The notes: generated by a model from the sequence alone, not told the origin. A stretch of DNA of 64,000 bases from Cytobacillus suaedae (GCA_014960805.1 CP063163.1:1103001-1167000), one strand, 5' to 3'. Positions 41,760-51,945 are shown, numbered from the stretch's first letter. Numbers and translations: made by a program.

Positions 41760-42470
41760 TTAATAAATTTCATCTTTCATTAGTAAGGCCGTCTGCAAAT
41801 AATGATGAGCTCGCATTTTATAGGCAGAGGCATGAACAGCGAAAATAGCTAACACCATTACATTTTTTACAATTTCCTGTTCATGCGGGTCCAAGGTACA
41901 ATGCTTTTCAATATAGTTGACTACTTCCTTCTCAACCCATGATTTATTTGAATTCTCGAATGTTGCCAGGTTATTGGTTTTGACTAGCTTATCAAAGATA
42001 AAGGCATATCCATTGTAAAATGAAACAGGGTCAATTAAGTCATCATGACGGTCTTCTAAATTATTAAAAACAAGGGACAGTACTCTGCGAATTGAATCAA
42101 AATCTAAGACCATTTTTAAGTCTTCAACAATAAGAATCATAACCGCTTGATCAATAGAATACTTTTTCCCATTCAATGGGGAACCGATCAATTGCTTTAC
42201 GTCTCGTTTAACCCAGTTTTGAACTGCAGTAGAGGTAACCCCAGCAAATTCGATTTCGTTCCCTATCGTGGCAATTTCATTTAAAGAAAAACCATATATG
42301 TTGCTTCTTCTTCTTTTTAACTTCTTCAGGATAGATAAAAGCCCAATTTGCCCAATTTGGCCAATGTCATATTTCTCTTTTATGATAGAGATACATTCAT
42401 CAATTGTGCCAGCTCTAAGTAGAGTAAAAACCTGTGATACCATCAGACGATTACATTGAAAAGTTTTCAT
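41760..42470 (-). CDS. DUF1836-like putative regulator
   Basis: The product of 236 residues contains a MerR-like helix region (FSLNEIATIGNEIEFAGVTSTAVQNWVKRDV) and the following conserved LIGSPLNGKKYSIDQAVMILIVEDLK, which I associate with DUF1836. A helical C-terminal half follows. Start 42470 has CGAGGTG upstream. DUF1836 proteins are probable DNA-binding proteins of spore formers; target and signal are unknown. It is transcribed towards the SASP gene. Confidence 0.65.
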   Translation of the reverse strand: MKTFQCNRLMVSQVFTLLRAGTIDECISIIKEKYDIGQIGQIGLLSILKKLKRRRSNIYGFSLNEIATIGNEIEFAGVTSTAVQNWVKRDVKQLIGSPLNGKKYSIDQAVMILIVEDLKMVLDFDSIRRVLSLVFNNLEDRHDDLIDPVSFYNGYAFIFDKLVKTNNLATFENSNKSWVEKEVVNYIEKHCTLDPHEQEIVKNVMVLAIFAVHASAYKMRAHHYLQTALLMKDEIY

Positions 42471-42599
42471 AAAATACACCTCGAGATATTCGTAAAACCC
42501 ATACATTAACAACATCTATAGCTTGTTAAATTAATTGCAATTTTTATAATCTAGCTCTATAATAAGTTCATATGAACTTAAAATCAAGAGGTGAAAAAC

Positions 42600-43481
42600 A
42601 TGGGGAAACGATTGTTTTTATTAATTGCTACTAATATTCTTGTCATGGTGACAATTGGTATCATTCTTTCAATCCTACCAATTGGCTCTTATGTTACAGC
42701 AAGTGGTAGTTTAGATTTAGTTACATTACTAATATTCAGTGCAGTTATTGGTTTTAGTGGTGCCTTTATTTCATTATTAATGTCACGTTGGATGGCAAAG
42801 ATGATGATGGGTGTAAGAGTTTTAAAAGAATCAGATTCTTTATCTCCAATGGAAAGAGAACTAGTAGAAAGAGTGCACAAGCTTTCTAGAGCTGCGGGTA
42901 TCACGAAGATGCCTGAGGTAGGTATTTATAATTCTCCAGAGGTAAATGCTTTTGCTACTGGGCCTTCTAAAAATAAATCATTAGTTGCGGTTTCAACTGG
43001 ATTACTACAGGAAATGGATTATGATGCGGTTGAGGGTGTTCTTGCCCATGAGGTTGCACATATTGCAAATGGCGATATGGTAACAATGACACTATTACAA
43101 GGTGTAGTAAACACATTTGTAGTCTTCTTTGCTCGTATTGTTGCATGGGGTGTTTCTCGATTTGTAAGAGAAGATATCGCACCGATTGTACATTTTATTG
43201 CGATTATTGTGTTCCAGATCCTATTCTCTATTTTAGGAAGTATCGTTGTACTTGCTTACTCAAGATACCGCGAGTTTCATGCTGATACTGGAGGGGCAGA
43301 TCTTGCAGGTAAAGATAAAATGATTCATGCACTTCGTTCGCTTCAACAGTACACAAACCGTGTAAATACTGAGCAGTCATCTATTGCAACATTAAAAATA
43401 AACAACAAAAAGGGTTCGACTATGTTATTCTCAAGTCACCCTGATTTAAATGAGCGTATTCGTCGATTAGAAGCAAAATAA
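42600..43481 (+). CDS. htpX: Zinc membrane metalloprotease HtpX
   Basis: The product of 293 residues has an N-terminal pair of membrane helices and the M48 active site HEVAH (His150, Glu151, His154). Further helices and the third ligand region ([10 protein letters not shown]) follow. HtpX degrades damaged membrane proteins on the cytoplasmic face. ATG 42600 has GAGGTG six bases upstream; the in-frame GTG at 42591 overlaps that site. It is monocistronic with a strong terminator. Confidence 0.93.
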   Translation: MGKRLFLLIATNILVMVTIGIILSILPIGSYVTASGSLDLVTLLIFSAVIGFSGAFISLLMSRWMAKMMMGVRVLKESDSLSPMERELVERVHKLSRAAGITKMPEVGIYNSPEVNAFATGPSKNKSLVAVSTGLLQEMDYDAVEGVLAHEVAHIANGDMVTMTLLQGVVNTFVVFFARIVAWGVSRFVREDIAPIVHFIAIIVFQILFSILGSIVVLAYSRYREFHADTGGADLAGKDKMIHALRSLQQYTNRVNTEQSSIATLKINNKKGSTMLFSSHPDLNERIRRLEAK

Positions 43482-43487
43482 TAGAAG

Positions 43488-43523
43488 GGGATATCAAGTG
43501 TGAACTTGATATCCCCTTTTTTA
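43488..43523. terminator. Terminator between htpX and the S8 protease
   Basis: GGGGATATCAAG pairs perfectly with CTTGATATCCCC, followed by six T on the plus strand. Confidence 0.9.
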
Positions 43524-43526
43524 TTA

Positions 43527-45425
43527 TTAGTTAACTATAGCAAGAGAAAAGTCTTGTGTACCTGAAGGAACATTATATGCCTGAATCTCGATGGTATATG
43601 TTCCTGCTTCTGATAAATTAAGAAACACGTTTTCGACATTGTTTGTTCCGTCCCAATTATTATTGTATGGGCTGGAAAAATCGTTTCCGACATACTGCTT
43701 TCCGCTTGGAGAAGTAATGACTAAATCAAGGTCATTGACCAATGCTCGTGATGCAGATGGATTACCAGGATAGTCAGTCCATACAAGCGATAGTTTTAAT
43801 GGATCACTTCCATCAGCAGTAAAAGAGTATTTAGCTACTTCGCCTGTGCGAAGAGCTCTAGTCTCATTTATATAACCTACATTTAACGAATTAGCTAATT
43901 GAACTCTTCCCCAGCCTTGATCATAGAAGGACTGGTTTAAATCCTGGGCCCCGACCACTAACGCTGCTTTTAGTAAAGAAGGTTTTGGTGTAACTCCACG
44001 ATTTTCTATAAAATGTTCTCTAAGTAATGCTACTGTACCAGCTACAAGTGGAGTAGCCATTGATGTACCACCCATATACGCATATTTACTATTATAATTT
44101 GCCCAAAAGGAAGTATCAGGTGCTAGTGAAGAACGTGATGAGAGAATAAAGGTTCCAGGTGCTGTTACATCCGGCTTGATTCTTCCATCTGTAGTGGGTC
44201 CTCTTGAAGAAAATGATGCAACTTGATTGATATTATCTGAGTTTGTACCGAAGCTAGGACGGTAATTCTCAGTTGCACCAACAGTTATTGCGTTCTTTGC
44301 TGAGCCTGGTGAACTAATTGTTTGGCGTCCCGAGCCTTCATTTCCAGCTGCAAAAAGTATTGTCATATCATTGTTCCAAACATACTCATCTACTTCTTTT
44401 GATTCCGTTGTGTATGCACCATTTACTGGAGCACCCCATGAGTTTGTATGAATTCTCGCACCGGCGTTATACGCTTGTGAAAAGAGGGTATTTAAATTTG
44501 TTGGGATTCCACCAAGGCCTCCATTGCTGTCCATGATTGATTGGAAGACAAGATTTGCTTTAGGAGCCATCCCTTTAAAGCTTGCATCTCCTAGTACTGA
44601 CCCTGCAACATGTGTGCCATGTCCATTTGGATCATTAGCATTACCACTACGACCTAGCGCATATAAAGCTGTAATTTTTCCTCTAAAAGATTCGTGCATT
44701 GTACTATCATTTCTACCATTGTCTAGTCCGGTATCGGCAACAGCAACGGTTTGGCCAGAGCCATCAAGGCCATATGATGATTGAGATGTACCAACCTTTA
44801 GAATCCCAGCTGCCTCGTTATTCATTAGTTTATGGTCAGATACTTTTGCAATGTATTTAATTTCATTCTGGATTCCATATTGAATAAGTTCTTCTAACCC
44901 ATTCACCTGAATGGTTTGTTCTTCGCCTTTAAAAGAGGCTACTGTTGCCTTAATTAACCCAGAAGCTCCTTTTGAAAAAAGTTGTGGATCAAACTTGTAT
45001 AGTGGTAAGTAAGGTGTAACTGAGTCAACTGTCGGTAGGCTTGTCAGATTTTCTAGCTTGTCAACTTCAGCTTTTATTGTAAATGCAAAATCTGGAATAT
45101 AGTCTAAGACCTCAACGCCTAACTTCTCCAGATCTTTTAAATCTTGCTCCGTAACGGGGCCGTTAAACTGAAGAACATGTAATTTATTATCTTCAGGAAC
45201 TGCTTCAAGTTTTTTCTTAATACCTGGTGGAATGTGTACATTTGAAGTGTGGATTAAAAACTGAGCCTTCCCCAAATTTGGTGCTTTTTTAGCATGATGC
45301 AACATTTCTACACCAATTAACTCCAATTCGTTTGATTCTGAGGATGAAGCGGGTGCTGGAGCCTGGATGGCTAAAGAAGCAACTAACGCCGCAGTAGTAA
45401 GTGTAGCAAACACTTTTTTTAACAT
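43527..45425 (-). CDS. Secreted S8 subtilase of the KP-43 (oxidatively stable) type
   Basis: The 632-residue pre-pro-protein has a signal peptide (about 1-27) and a long propeptide to about residue 205. A catalytic domain follows with Asp231 (VADTGLD), His269 (NGHGTHVAG) and Ser455 (GGTSMATP). A C-terminal jelly-roll domain ends TYTIEIQAYNVP. Sequence and layout are very close to what I remember of KP-43 from alkaliphilic Bacillus, which binds calcium and resists oxidants. It is a different subfamily from the subtilisin at 23592. The upstream 350 bases contain no gene. Confidence 0.92.
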   Translation of the reverse strand: MLKKVFATLTTAALVASLAIQAPAPASSSESNELELIGVEMLHHAKKAPNLGKAQFLIHTSNVHIPPGIKKKLEAVPEDNKLHVLQFNGPVTEQDLKDLEKLGVEVLDYIPDFAFTIKAEVDKLENLTSLPTVDSVTPYLPLYKFDPQLFSKGASGLIKATVASFKGEEQTIQVNGLEELIQYGIQNEIKYIAKVSDHKLMNNEAAGILKVGTSQSSYGLDGSGQTVAVADTGLDNGRNDSTMHESFRGKITALYALGRSGNANDPNGHGTHVAGSVLGDASFKGMAPKANLVFQSIMDSNGGLGGIPTNLNTLFSQAYNAGARIHTNSWGAPVNGAYTTESKEVDEYVWNNDMTILFAAGNEGSGRQTISSPGSAKNAITVGATENYRPSFGTNSDNINQVASFSSRGPTTDGRIKPDVTAPGTFILSSRSSLAPDTSFWANYNSKYAYMGGTSMATPLVAGTVALLREHFIENRGVTPKPSLLKAALVVGAQDLNQSFYDQGWGRVQLANSLNVGYINETRALRTGEVAKYSFTADGSDPLKLSLVWTDYPGNPSASRALVNDLDLVITSPSGKQYVGNDFSSPYNNNWDGTNNVENVFLNLSEAGTYTIEIQAYNVPSGTQDFSLAIVN

Positions 45426-45775
45426 TGACTCATCTCCTATCCGTAATTTTAGAGTCAGTAAGGCCTTACGCTCTATAACTAACAGTAACAGAGATTTAAA
45501 ATTCTGTGTATTGTGAAAATTGGTGTATTTTTAGTGGATAATTAGTCTGATTTATGGGGGGATTTTCCTCCTAGGAAGATTGTCATAATCAGGGAAAATG
45601 AATTTTTTTACAACAAAACATATCCTTTGGAGCTACTACGAATCGCAAGTTTCTGTACAAACTTGAAAAAAAAGCCATATAAAACAAACTATATTATATA
45701 GGCTCCCTGTACTAACTGAAGTTTCTTTGTGTTATAGTAGGAAAATAATAAGAATTAAAAGGACTGACAGAATAG

Positions 45776-47128
45776 ATGCTTAAAAAGGTTTTAAGATTTT
45801 TACATAGGCTTACTCCAGCACAACTGATTGTAACCTTCTATTTTATTGCGGTATCGGTGGCTGTTGCCTTAATATCCCTACCTATAGCACATAAGCCTGG
45901 GGTAGATCTGTCTTTTATGGATGCACTTTTTACAGCTGCAAGTGCAGTGAGTGTAACAGGCCTGTCTACGGTTTCAATAGCAGATACTTTTAGTGTGCAA
46001 GGAGTGTTTATTTTAGCCTTTGTTTTACAATTTGGCGGGATCGGAATTATGACCCTTGGAACGTTTATTTACCTGGTCATTGGAAGAAAGATTGGGTTAA
46101 GGGAAAGAAGATTGATTCAGGTGGATCAAAACCAATCCAATTTATCAGGATTAGTTAAACTACTAAAGTCTATAATCATCATTATTTTATTAATAGAAGC
46201 TATCGGTACATTAATACTTGGTACCTACTTTAGAAAATATTATCCAACGTGGGAAGAGGCTTTCTATCAAGGTTTCTTTGCAGCAGTGAGTGCGACTACA
46301 AATGGAGGATTTGACATTACTGGAGCTTCAATGATTCCATTTGCAAATGATTATTTTGTTCAATTTATAACAATTATCCTAATTACGCTAGGAGCAATTG
46401 GGTTCCCTGTTCTAATAGAAGTTAAGGATTTCCTTAGTCAAAAGAATGGTCGTTTTCGCTTTACTCTTTTCACAAAGCTGACAACGATTACCTTTATGGG
46501 GTTAATTGTAAGTGGAACAATACTTATTCTTATCCTGGAATTTAATCATTTCTTTGCAGGTAAGTCGTGGCACGAATCCTTTTTCTATGCTCTGTTTCAG
46601 TCCGTGACGACAAGAAGTGGTGGTTTAGCCACAATGGATGTAAGTGAATTTACACTTCCAACGCTTCTAGTGATTTGTGGATTGATGTTTATCGGTGCTT
46701 CACCAAGTTCAGTCGGAGGTGGAATTCGAACCACCACTTTTGCGTTAAATTTGTTATTTCTGTTTCATTTTGCAAGAGGAAAGAAATCAATCAAAATATT
46801 CAAACGTGAACTACATGAAGATGATATTATCAAGTCATTAGTTGTAACCATGATGGCCTTTATCATTTGTTCTGTTTCAATCATCATCCTATCAATTACT
46901 GAACAGCATCATTCCTTAATTGAAATTGTTTTTGAGGTTTGTTCGGCCTTCGGTACTGTTGGCTTGTCAATGGGAATCACCCCTGACCTCAGTGTTATTG
47001 GGAAGTTTCTTATCATACTCAATATGTTTATAGGAAGAGTGGGTATATTAACCTTCTTGTTCTTACTAGGTACAAAAGGTGCTGAAGTGAATTACCATTA
47101 TCCAAAGGAAAGAGTTATTATCGGCTAA
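45776..47128 (+). CDS. Potassium uptake protein, KtrB/TrkH family
   Basis: The 450-residue membrane protein has the four-fold M1-P-M2 plan of Trk/Ktr channels. The pore loops carry the selectivity glycines (SAVSVTGLS, SATTNGGFD, SVTTRSGGL and SAFGTVGLS). KtrB-type subunits take up K+ with a KtrA-type cytoplasmic partner, which is not encoded next to it here (as for KtrD in B. subtilis). An AAAGGA site lies 12 bases before the ATG. I looked for a c-di-AMP riboswitch upstream and saw none. Confidence 0.9.
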   Translation: MLKKVLRFLHRLTPAQLIVTFYFIAVSVAVALISLPIAHKPGVDLSFMDALFTAASAVSVTGLSTVSIADTFSVQGVFILAFVLQFGGIGIMTLGTFIYLVIGRKIGLRERRLIQVDQNQSNLSGLVKLLKSIIIIILLIEAIGTLILGTYFRKYYPTWEEAFYQGFFAAVSATTNGGFDITGASMIPFANDYFVQFITIILITLGAIGFPVLIEVKDFLSQKNGRFRFTLFTKLTTITFMGLIVSGTILILILEFNHFFAGKSWHESFFYALFQSVTTRSGGLATMDVSEFTLPTLLVICGLMFIGASPSSVGGGIRTTTFALNLLFLFHFARGKKSIKIFKRELHEDDIIKSLVVTMMAFIICSVSIIILSITEQHHSLIEIVFEVCSAFGTVGLSMGITPDLSVIGKFLIILNMFIGRVGILTFLFLLGTKGAEVNYHYPKERVIIG

Positions 47129-47135
47129 TTTTTTT

Positions 47136-47172
47136 AGGAAACGATCCAAGCTATTGGGTCGTTTCCTTTTTA
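47136..47172 (+). terminator. Terminator of the Ktr gene
   Basis: GGAAACGATCCAA pairs with TTGGGTCGTTTCC (G-T pairs), followed by five T. Confidence 0.85.
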
Positions 47173-47243
47173 TGACAAAATAAAAATAGTGCTTTAGACA
47201 AATAGTAAGAAGGTTAATGTAATGTGATAAGGAAGGATTAAAA

Positions 47244-48491
47244 ATGGAATATTCGAAAGAACTATCCTATAACAAGCGAGTTGCAAACAAGAAGAAGCAC
47301 AATGGAAAACGCTGGGCTATCGTTTCAATTGCATCCATTCCATTAATTATGACGTTGGGAAACTCTATGTTAATTCCAGTTTTACCTTTGTTTGAAAAAA
47401 AGCTCGGTATCAGTTCTTTGCAATCAAGTATGATCATTACACTTTATTCAGTTGTTGCGATTTTTCTAATTCCAATAGCGGGTTATTTATCGGATCGAAT
47501 CGGTAGGAAAAAGGTTATTATACCGAGTTTAATAATAGCTGGGGTAGGCGGTATCATCGCAGCATGGGGTACGTGGGCTTCTGAAAATCCTTATACTTTC
47601 GTTTTAATTGGTCGGATTTTTCAAGGTGTAGGTGCAGCAGGAGCAGCACCGATTGTCATGCCTTTAGTTGGTGATATGTTTAGGGATGAAGATGAGGTCA
47701 GTAGTTCATTAGGTGTGATTGAAACGTCAAATACGTTTGGAAAGGTGTTAAGTCCTATACTAGGAGCTGCATTAGCTAGTATTTTATGGTATTCACCCTT
47801 TCTTGCATTCCCGGTGTTTTGTCTTATTTCCATTTTGTTAATGAGTTTTTTAGTGAAAACTCCAGATACAACTGAGGAGCCACCTCATTTTGGTGAATTT
47901 ATCAGCAAAATAAAGGATATCTTCATGGAGAAAGGTCGTTGGATATATGCCGTCTTTGCGATTGGCTGTATACTAATGTACGTTTTATTTGGTGTCCTTT
48001 TTTATTTATCAAGTACATTGGAGGATAACTATGGAATTGATGGTTTAAAGAAGGGATTAATATTGGCCATCCCTCTTGCCTCACTCTGTCTAGCGTCCTT
48101 TATTACAGGAAAAAAGATAAGCAAAAATAAAGTATTAATGAAATGGCTTACGTTTATAGGCCTTGTACTATTAGCTACGGGAGTATTCATCATCAGCTTT
48201 TCAGAAAACTTGTGGTATTTACTATCCGTATTTTTCTTATGTGGAATTGGAATTGGGATGTCGTTACCTTGCTTGGATGCCTTTTTGACAGAAGGCATTG
48301 AAAAATCACAACGTGGTACGATTACCTCCATTTATAGTTCAATGCGATTTATAGGTGTAGCAGTTGGCCCACCCGTATTTGCTATCTTAATGGAAAATTC
48401 CCGTCTCTTAATGTTTTATAGTACAACGGCTATTTGTATTTTAGCTGGCTTAATTAGCCTCTTTGCAATTAAGCCAAAACAAACAAGTTAA
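47244..48491 (+). CDS. MFS drug/metabolite efflux transporter
   Basis: The 415-residue protein has twelve hydrophobic segments. The MFS motif A, GYLSDRIGRKK, lies between segments 2 and 3, and the GxxxGPxxGG-like region KVLSPILGAALA lies in segment 5, typical of drug/H+ antiporters. The N-terminus is basic (NKRVANKKKHNGKRW). An AAGGA site precedes the ATG. No regulator is adjacent. The substrate is unknown. Confidence 0.85.
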   Translation: MEYSKELSYNKRVANKKKHNGKRWAIVSIASIPLIMTLGNSMLIPVLPLFEKKLGISSLQSSMIITLYSVVAIFLIPIAGYLSDRIGRKKVIIPSLIIAGVGGIIAAWGTWASENPYTFVLIGRIFQGVGAAGAAPIVMPLVGDMFRDEDEVSSSLGVIETSNTFGKVLSPILGAALASILWYSPFLAFPVFCLISILLMSFLVKTPDTTEEPPHFGEFISKIKDIFMEKGRWIYAVFAIGCILMYVLFGVLFYLSSTLEDNYGIDGLKKGLILAIPLASLCLASFITGKKISKNKVLMKWLTFIGLVLLATGVFIISFSENLWYLLSVFFLCGIGIGMSLPCLDAFLTEGIEKSQRGTITSIYSSMRFIGVAVGPPVFAILMENSRLLMFYSTTAICILAGLISLFAIKPKQTS

Positions 48492-48506
48492 TATAAGAAA
48501 AAAATT

Positions 48507-48540
48507 AGCCCCAATCAAATTGTGATTGGGGCTAACTTAT
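48507..48540. terminator. Bidirectional terminator
   Basis: TTAGCCCCAATCA pairs with TGATTGGGGCTAA between convergent genes, perfect over 13 bases. Confidence 0.9.
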
Positions 48541-48900
48541 TTAGTCTTTTCCGTATCCAACATCCTTATCTGGGTGCATAAAAGGAACACCTTTGGGACG
48601 TCTTTTACTTTCGAGAAGCTCTCGGTTTTCAGTTGTATTCCACCCAATGTCATTAGTTGGATGTACCCATTCGTCTCCAGCCATGATGGATGGATCAACC
48701 TCGTCGCTCCAATTATTTAATGGGGAATTAGGTGAATCATAAAAGCTATCTCCAATAACTACCCCATGCTCATTTTCGAAAGGTTCTTGCATTTTAATAC
48801 CTGTTCCTTTAAACGAAGGTGCACTTATTTGATGAGGTTGTGTTTCATCTAATATGGGTGAATCAATCTCAATTTTTTCTTCTTTTTTCTTTTTTGCCAT
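48541..48900 (-). CDS. DUF3905 family protein
   Basis: The 119-residue soluble protein has a Lys-rich start (MAKKKKEEKIEID). A conserved stretch GVVIGDSFYDSPNSPLNNWS, followed by DPSIMAGDEWVHPTNDIGWN, is what I recognise as DUF3905 of spore-forming Bacillaceae. ATG 48900 is preceded by GAGTGGTG. The function is unknown, and a spore-related role is only inferred from its distribution. Divergent small genes start at 49025. Confidence 0.75.
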   Translation of the reverse strand: MAKKKKEEKIEIDSPILDETQPHQISAPSFKGTGIKMQEPFENEHGVVIGDSFYDSPNSPLNNWSDEVDPSIMAGDEWVHPTNDIGWNTTENRELLESKRRPKGVPFMHPDKDVGYGKD

Positions 48901-49024
48901 GGTATCACCACTCTCCATATAGGATTCAATTTTAGTATGAGCATATGAAATAAATATATGAGTCGAATATGGACAAACTAAGCGAGAGGTCATCTCATTA
49001 TAACTACCATAGGGGGAGATACGA

Positions 49025-49180
49025 ATGAAGCGAAAAGTAGCAAGAGACGCAGCAAGAAAATCAGCATTTACTCCAACAGAAAGCCTTCCAGACAATGAGT
49101 TTTCAGCAGAGGTTGGATATGAGAACCCAGCAAAAGGGGCAAATCGCAATTCAAAAAAAGGCAACAGTACAGGAGAATAG
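49025..49180 (+). CDS. Small basic protein, 51 residues
   Basis: ATG 49025 has a GGGGGAG site six bases upstream. The product starts MKRKVARDAARKSAFTPTES, is basic and hydrophilic, and ends in NRNSKKGNSTGE. It has no membrane segment. I do not recognise it. Small basic hydrophilic proteins of this kind are common among minor spore proteins, and its neighbours are compatible with that, but this is inference. The next small gene starts three bases after its stop. Confidence 0.6.
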   Translation: MKRKVARDAARKSAFTPTESLPDNEFSAEVGYENPAKGANRNSKKGNSTGE

Positions 49181-49183
49181 GCG

Positions 49184-49354
49184 ATGAGAAAAGAAGTTAA
49201 GCACAAAAAGCATGCAGGCGATAAAAACCATGTAATGTCAAAGGATTTGCTAAAAGAAGAATTTGGCCATGAAATGGGAGATCCTAATTCAGCCAAAGCT
49301 TATGAGCTATTAGCAGATGCGAATCGAAAAGAGAAGAACGATAAGAAGAAGTAG
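49184..49354 (+). CDS. Small charged protein, 56 residues
   Basis: ATG 49184 has an AGGAG site in the end of the previous small gene, so the two are translated from one mRNA. The product is highly charged (MRKEVKHKKHAGDKNH at the start, NRKEKNDKKK at the end) with a central helical part (SKDLLKEEFGHEMGD). I do not recognise it. A strong terminator follows. Confidence 0.6.
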   Translation: MRKEVKHKKHAGDKNHVMSKDLLKEEFGHEMGDPNSAKAYELLADANRKEKNDKKK

Positions 49355-49359
49355 AATGA

Positions 49360-49413
49360 AAAAAGCTGACTCAATTAATCGCTATAAAACGATTTAGTGA
49401 GTCAGCTTTTCAA
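49360..49413. terminator. Bidirectional terminator
   Basis: AAAGCTGACTCA pairs with TGAGTCAGCTTT. The loop contains a second small stem (AATCG with CGATT). Confidence 0.85.
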
Positions 49414-49428
49414 TGTCATATCACTATA

Positions 49429-51186
49429 CTAGAGAGTTGCATTACTCATATTTGTGGTGAAAATTTCAGCATGAGGTTCATACGGATCAAAATACACAAG
49501 CATCATTGTTTCTGTCTCTATAATCTTCCCAGACTGCAAGTATTCTCCTAAATCGAATGGCAATGTCTCTAAAACAGTGTGCTTAAATATATCCTTTTCA
49601 GATAGGTTAAGCTCTAAAAACGCTTCCCCTAAAATGGAAGGACTTTCAAGGATGTTACGATAATGAGCGGATCTAGATTCCTTTGTCATCATATCCGTCC
49701 ACCATGGTTTTCTAGGCTTATACTTATGATTCTTCAAGTAATCATATTTCATAAACCCTTCAATGATTGAAATGTTCGCTACACCCTTCGCACTCATAAA
49801 CTCGTGAAGCCTTTTAAACAAATCTTCCAGCTGATGACCAATTCTTGACCATCCTTGTTCTTCCCAATATGATCCAAATTGCTGGAAGAAATCGAAAGGA
49901 GTTTCAAACACGTTAGTAACTAGGTATTCAATGGTTGCATCCATCCTGTGATCATTCCAGTATTTTTCGAGAACATCTTCAACTTGCTTAATTCGAATGA
50001 TATCTTCAAATGGAAGGATATTGTTTCTTAGGATTTCATAGGGTGAATGATCCATATAAACATATCCATGGTCCTCTGCACGTAGGCGTAAGCCTGTCCC
50101 ACGTAACATCTTTAAAAATCCTAGCTGAAGCTCTTCGGGACGCATCTCAAACACATCATTAAAGGTTTGACGGAAAGAATGATAATCCTCTTCAGGCAGT
50201 CCAGCTATTAAATCAAGATGCTGGTCAATTTTACGACCATCTTTTACAAGGGTAACTGTTCGTTTAAGCTTATTAAAGTTTTGTTTCCTCATAACTAATT
50301 CATTCGTTAAGTCGTTTGTTGATTGGACACCAATTTCAAAACGGAATAACCCTGCAGGTGCATTCTCATTTAAAAATTCAATAACCTCAGGTCTCATAAT
50401 GTCAGCGGTAATCTCAAACTGAAACACAGTACCTGGTCGATGTTCATCAATTAAAAATTGGAACATCTCCATAGCATAACTTCGACTAATATTGAACGTA
50501 CGATCTACGAACTTAATCGTTTTGGCTCCATTGTCCATTAGGAATCGGATATCATCTTTTACTTTTTCGCGATCAAAGTAACGAACACCAACTTCAATAG
50601 AAGACAAACAGAATTGGCAACTAAATGGGCACCCTCTGCTTGTTTCAATATAGGTAACACGTTTTGAAAGCTGCGGAATATCCTCCTCAAAACGGAATGG
50701 AGAAGGAATTTCTTTTAAATCTAATTTATTCCGTTGTGGATTAATTTTATATTTGTCATTTTCTTTAAAAGCAAGGCCACTAACTTCTGTTACGCTTTCT
50801 TGGCTTTGCAATTTAAAGAGAAGCTGCTTGAAGGTTTCCTCGCCTTCACCAATAACAATATAATCAACCTCTGGTATACGTTCAAGCCATTCTCTTACAT
50901 CATAAGTTACCTCAGGACCACCAATAACAATAGTAAGTGAAGAGTCAATTTTCTTTAACATTTTTATAACCTTAATCGTCTCTTCAATGTTCCAAATATA
51001 ACAACTAAAACCAATAACATCTGGTTTTTTACTATAAAGGTCAGTAACAATATTCATAATCGGGTCTTTAATTGTATATTCGGCGAGCGCAATATCGAAT
51101 TCAGGAGCAGCATATGCCTTTAAGCATCGAATCGATAAACTCGTATGAATGTATTTAGCATTTAATGTACTTACAACTATATTCAT
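49429..51186 (-). CDS. B12-binding-domain radical SAM protein (DUF4080 type)
   Basis: The 585-residue protein begins with a cobalamin-binding-like Rossmann domain (about 1-140, with IGGPEVTYD and IGEGEETF). The radical SAM core follows, with its [4Fe-4S] ligands Cys186, Cys190 and Cys193 (RGCPFSCQFC). The C-terminal part matches the DUF4080 branch. The reaction is unknown. B12-dependent radical SAM enzymes often methylate unactivated carbons or modify tRNA. It is monocistronic and has no obvious pathway partner nearby. Confidence 0.87.
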   Translation of the reverse strand: MNIVVSTLNAKYIHTSLSIRCLKAYAAPEFDIALAEYTIKDPIMNIVTDLYSKKPDVIGFSCYIWNIEETIKVIKMLKKIDSSLTIVIGGPEVTYDVREWLERIPEVDYIVIGEGEETFKQLLFKLQSQESVTEVSGLAFKENDKYKINPQRNKLDLKEIPSPFRFEEDIPQLSKRVTYIETSRGCPFSCQFCLSSIEVGVRYFDREKVKDDIRFLMDNGAKTIKFVDRTFNISRSYAMEMFQFLIDEHRPGTVFQFEITADIMRPEVIEFLNENAPAGLFRFEIGVQSTNDLTNELVMRKQNFNKLKRTVTLVKDGRKIDQHLDLIAGLPEEDYHSFRQTFNDVFEMRPEELQLGFLKMLRGTGLRLRAEDHGYVYMDHSPYEILRNNILPFEDIIRIKQVEDVLEKYWNDHRMDATIEYLVTNVFETPFDFFQQFGSYWEEQGWSRIGHQLEDLFKRLHEFMSAKGVANISIIEGFMKYDYLKNHKYKPRKPWWTDMMTKESRSAHYRNILESPSILGEAFLELNLSEKDIFKHTVLETLPFDLGEYLQSGKIIETETMMLVYFDPYEPHAEIFTTNMSNATL

Positions 51187-51409
51187 TTTTTTTCCTCATT
51201 TCTAGGGCGAAAAATCTAACTATACAAACCATTATTCTATCATATTTTAGACAATTAAGTATGGATAAAAACATGGGAAAAAGAAAAAGATATTATGATT
51301 GTCCTCATAAAGTAATGGATAAGAAGGAGAAAGATGGTAATTAATTCCCAGAATAGATTAACCAGTATTTTACATACTAACAACAAGAACAAGATCTGGA
51401 GGAAACACT

Positions 51410-51931
51410 ATGCATGTAGGAATAACCATTGCTGTCCTATTGGTGGTCTACTGGAAAGCTGACTGGAGAAATTGGAAGCATTATCATCCAACCCTTTTAT
51501 ATGTTGTAATTTGTAATCTGTTATATAACTTCTTATGTGCGGAATATTTACTATGGAAGTATAATCCCGATTTCTTTTTCAATCATAATAGTGTCGAAAT
51601 TGCTTATTCCTTTATTGTTCTTCCAGGAGTAGCACTACTTGTTTTAAGTGGCTATCCATATGAGACAAATTTTAAGAAGCAAACAATATATATAGTAAAA
51701 TGGGTTGTACTTTCCCTACTAGTGGAGAGTATCGTTGTAGCTACTGGCTTTTTAGAGTTTAATAGGGGTTGGAAGTATTGGATGGAAATTCCTTTTTACC
51801 TTGTTATGTATAGTTTAATCCGTTTACATCATACAAAGCCACTTCTTACCTATTTATTTTCCATTATTATTATTGTCTTTTTAATGAACGCATTTGATGT
51901 CCCATTTTCGGTTCCTATTGAAAAGCGTTAG
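51410..51931 (+). CDS. CBO0543-family membrane protein, copy 1
   Basis: The 173-residue protein has five or so hydrophobic segments. The family-like features are a WRNWKHYHPTLLYVVICNLLY start and a conserved ENFLWKY-like EYLLWKYNP. A TGGAGG site precedes the ATG. Function is unknown. A second member starts 14 bases after its stop, so the pair forms an operon. Confidence 0.7.
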   Translation: MHVGITIAVLLVVYWKADWRNWKHYHPTLLYVVICNLLYNFLCAEYLLWKYNPDFFFNHNSVEIAYSFIVLPGVALLVLSGYPYETNFKKQTIYIVKWVVLSLLVESIVVATGFLEFNRGWKYWMEIPFYLVMYSLIRLHHTKPLLTYLFSIIIIVFLMNAFDVPFSVPIEKR

Positions 51932-51945
51932 TAAGGAGGTATCAT

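Noticed and set aside
45426-45775. Possible c-di-AMP (ydaO) riboswitch before the Ktr gene
   Set aside because: The conserved ydaO core is not visible. Only a short AGCC...GGCT hairpin and AT-rich sequence are present.
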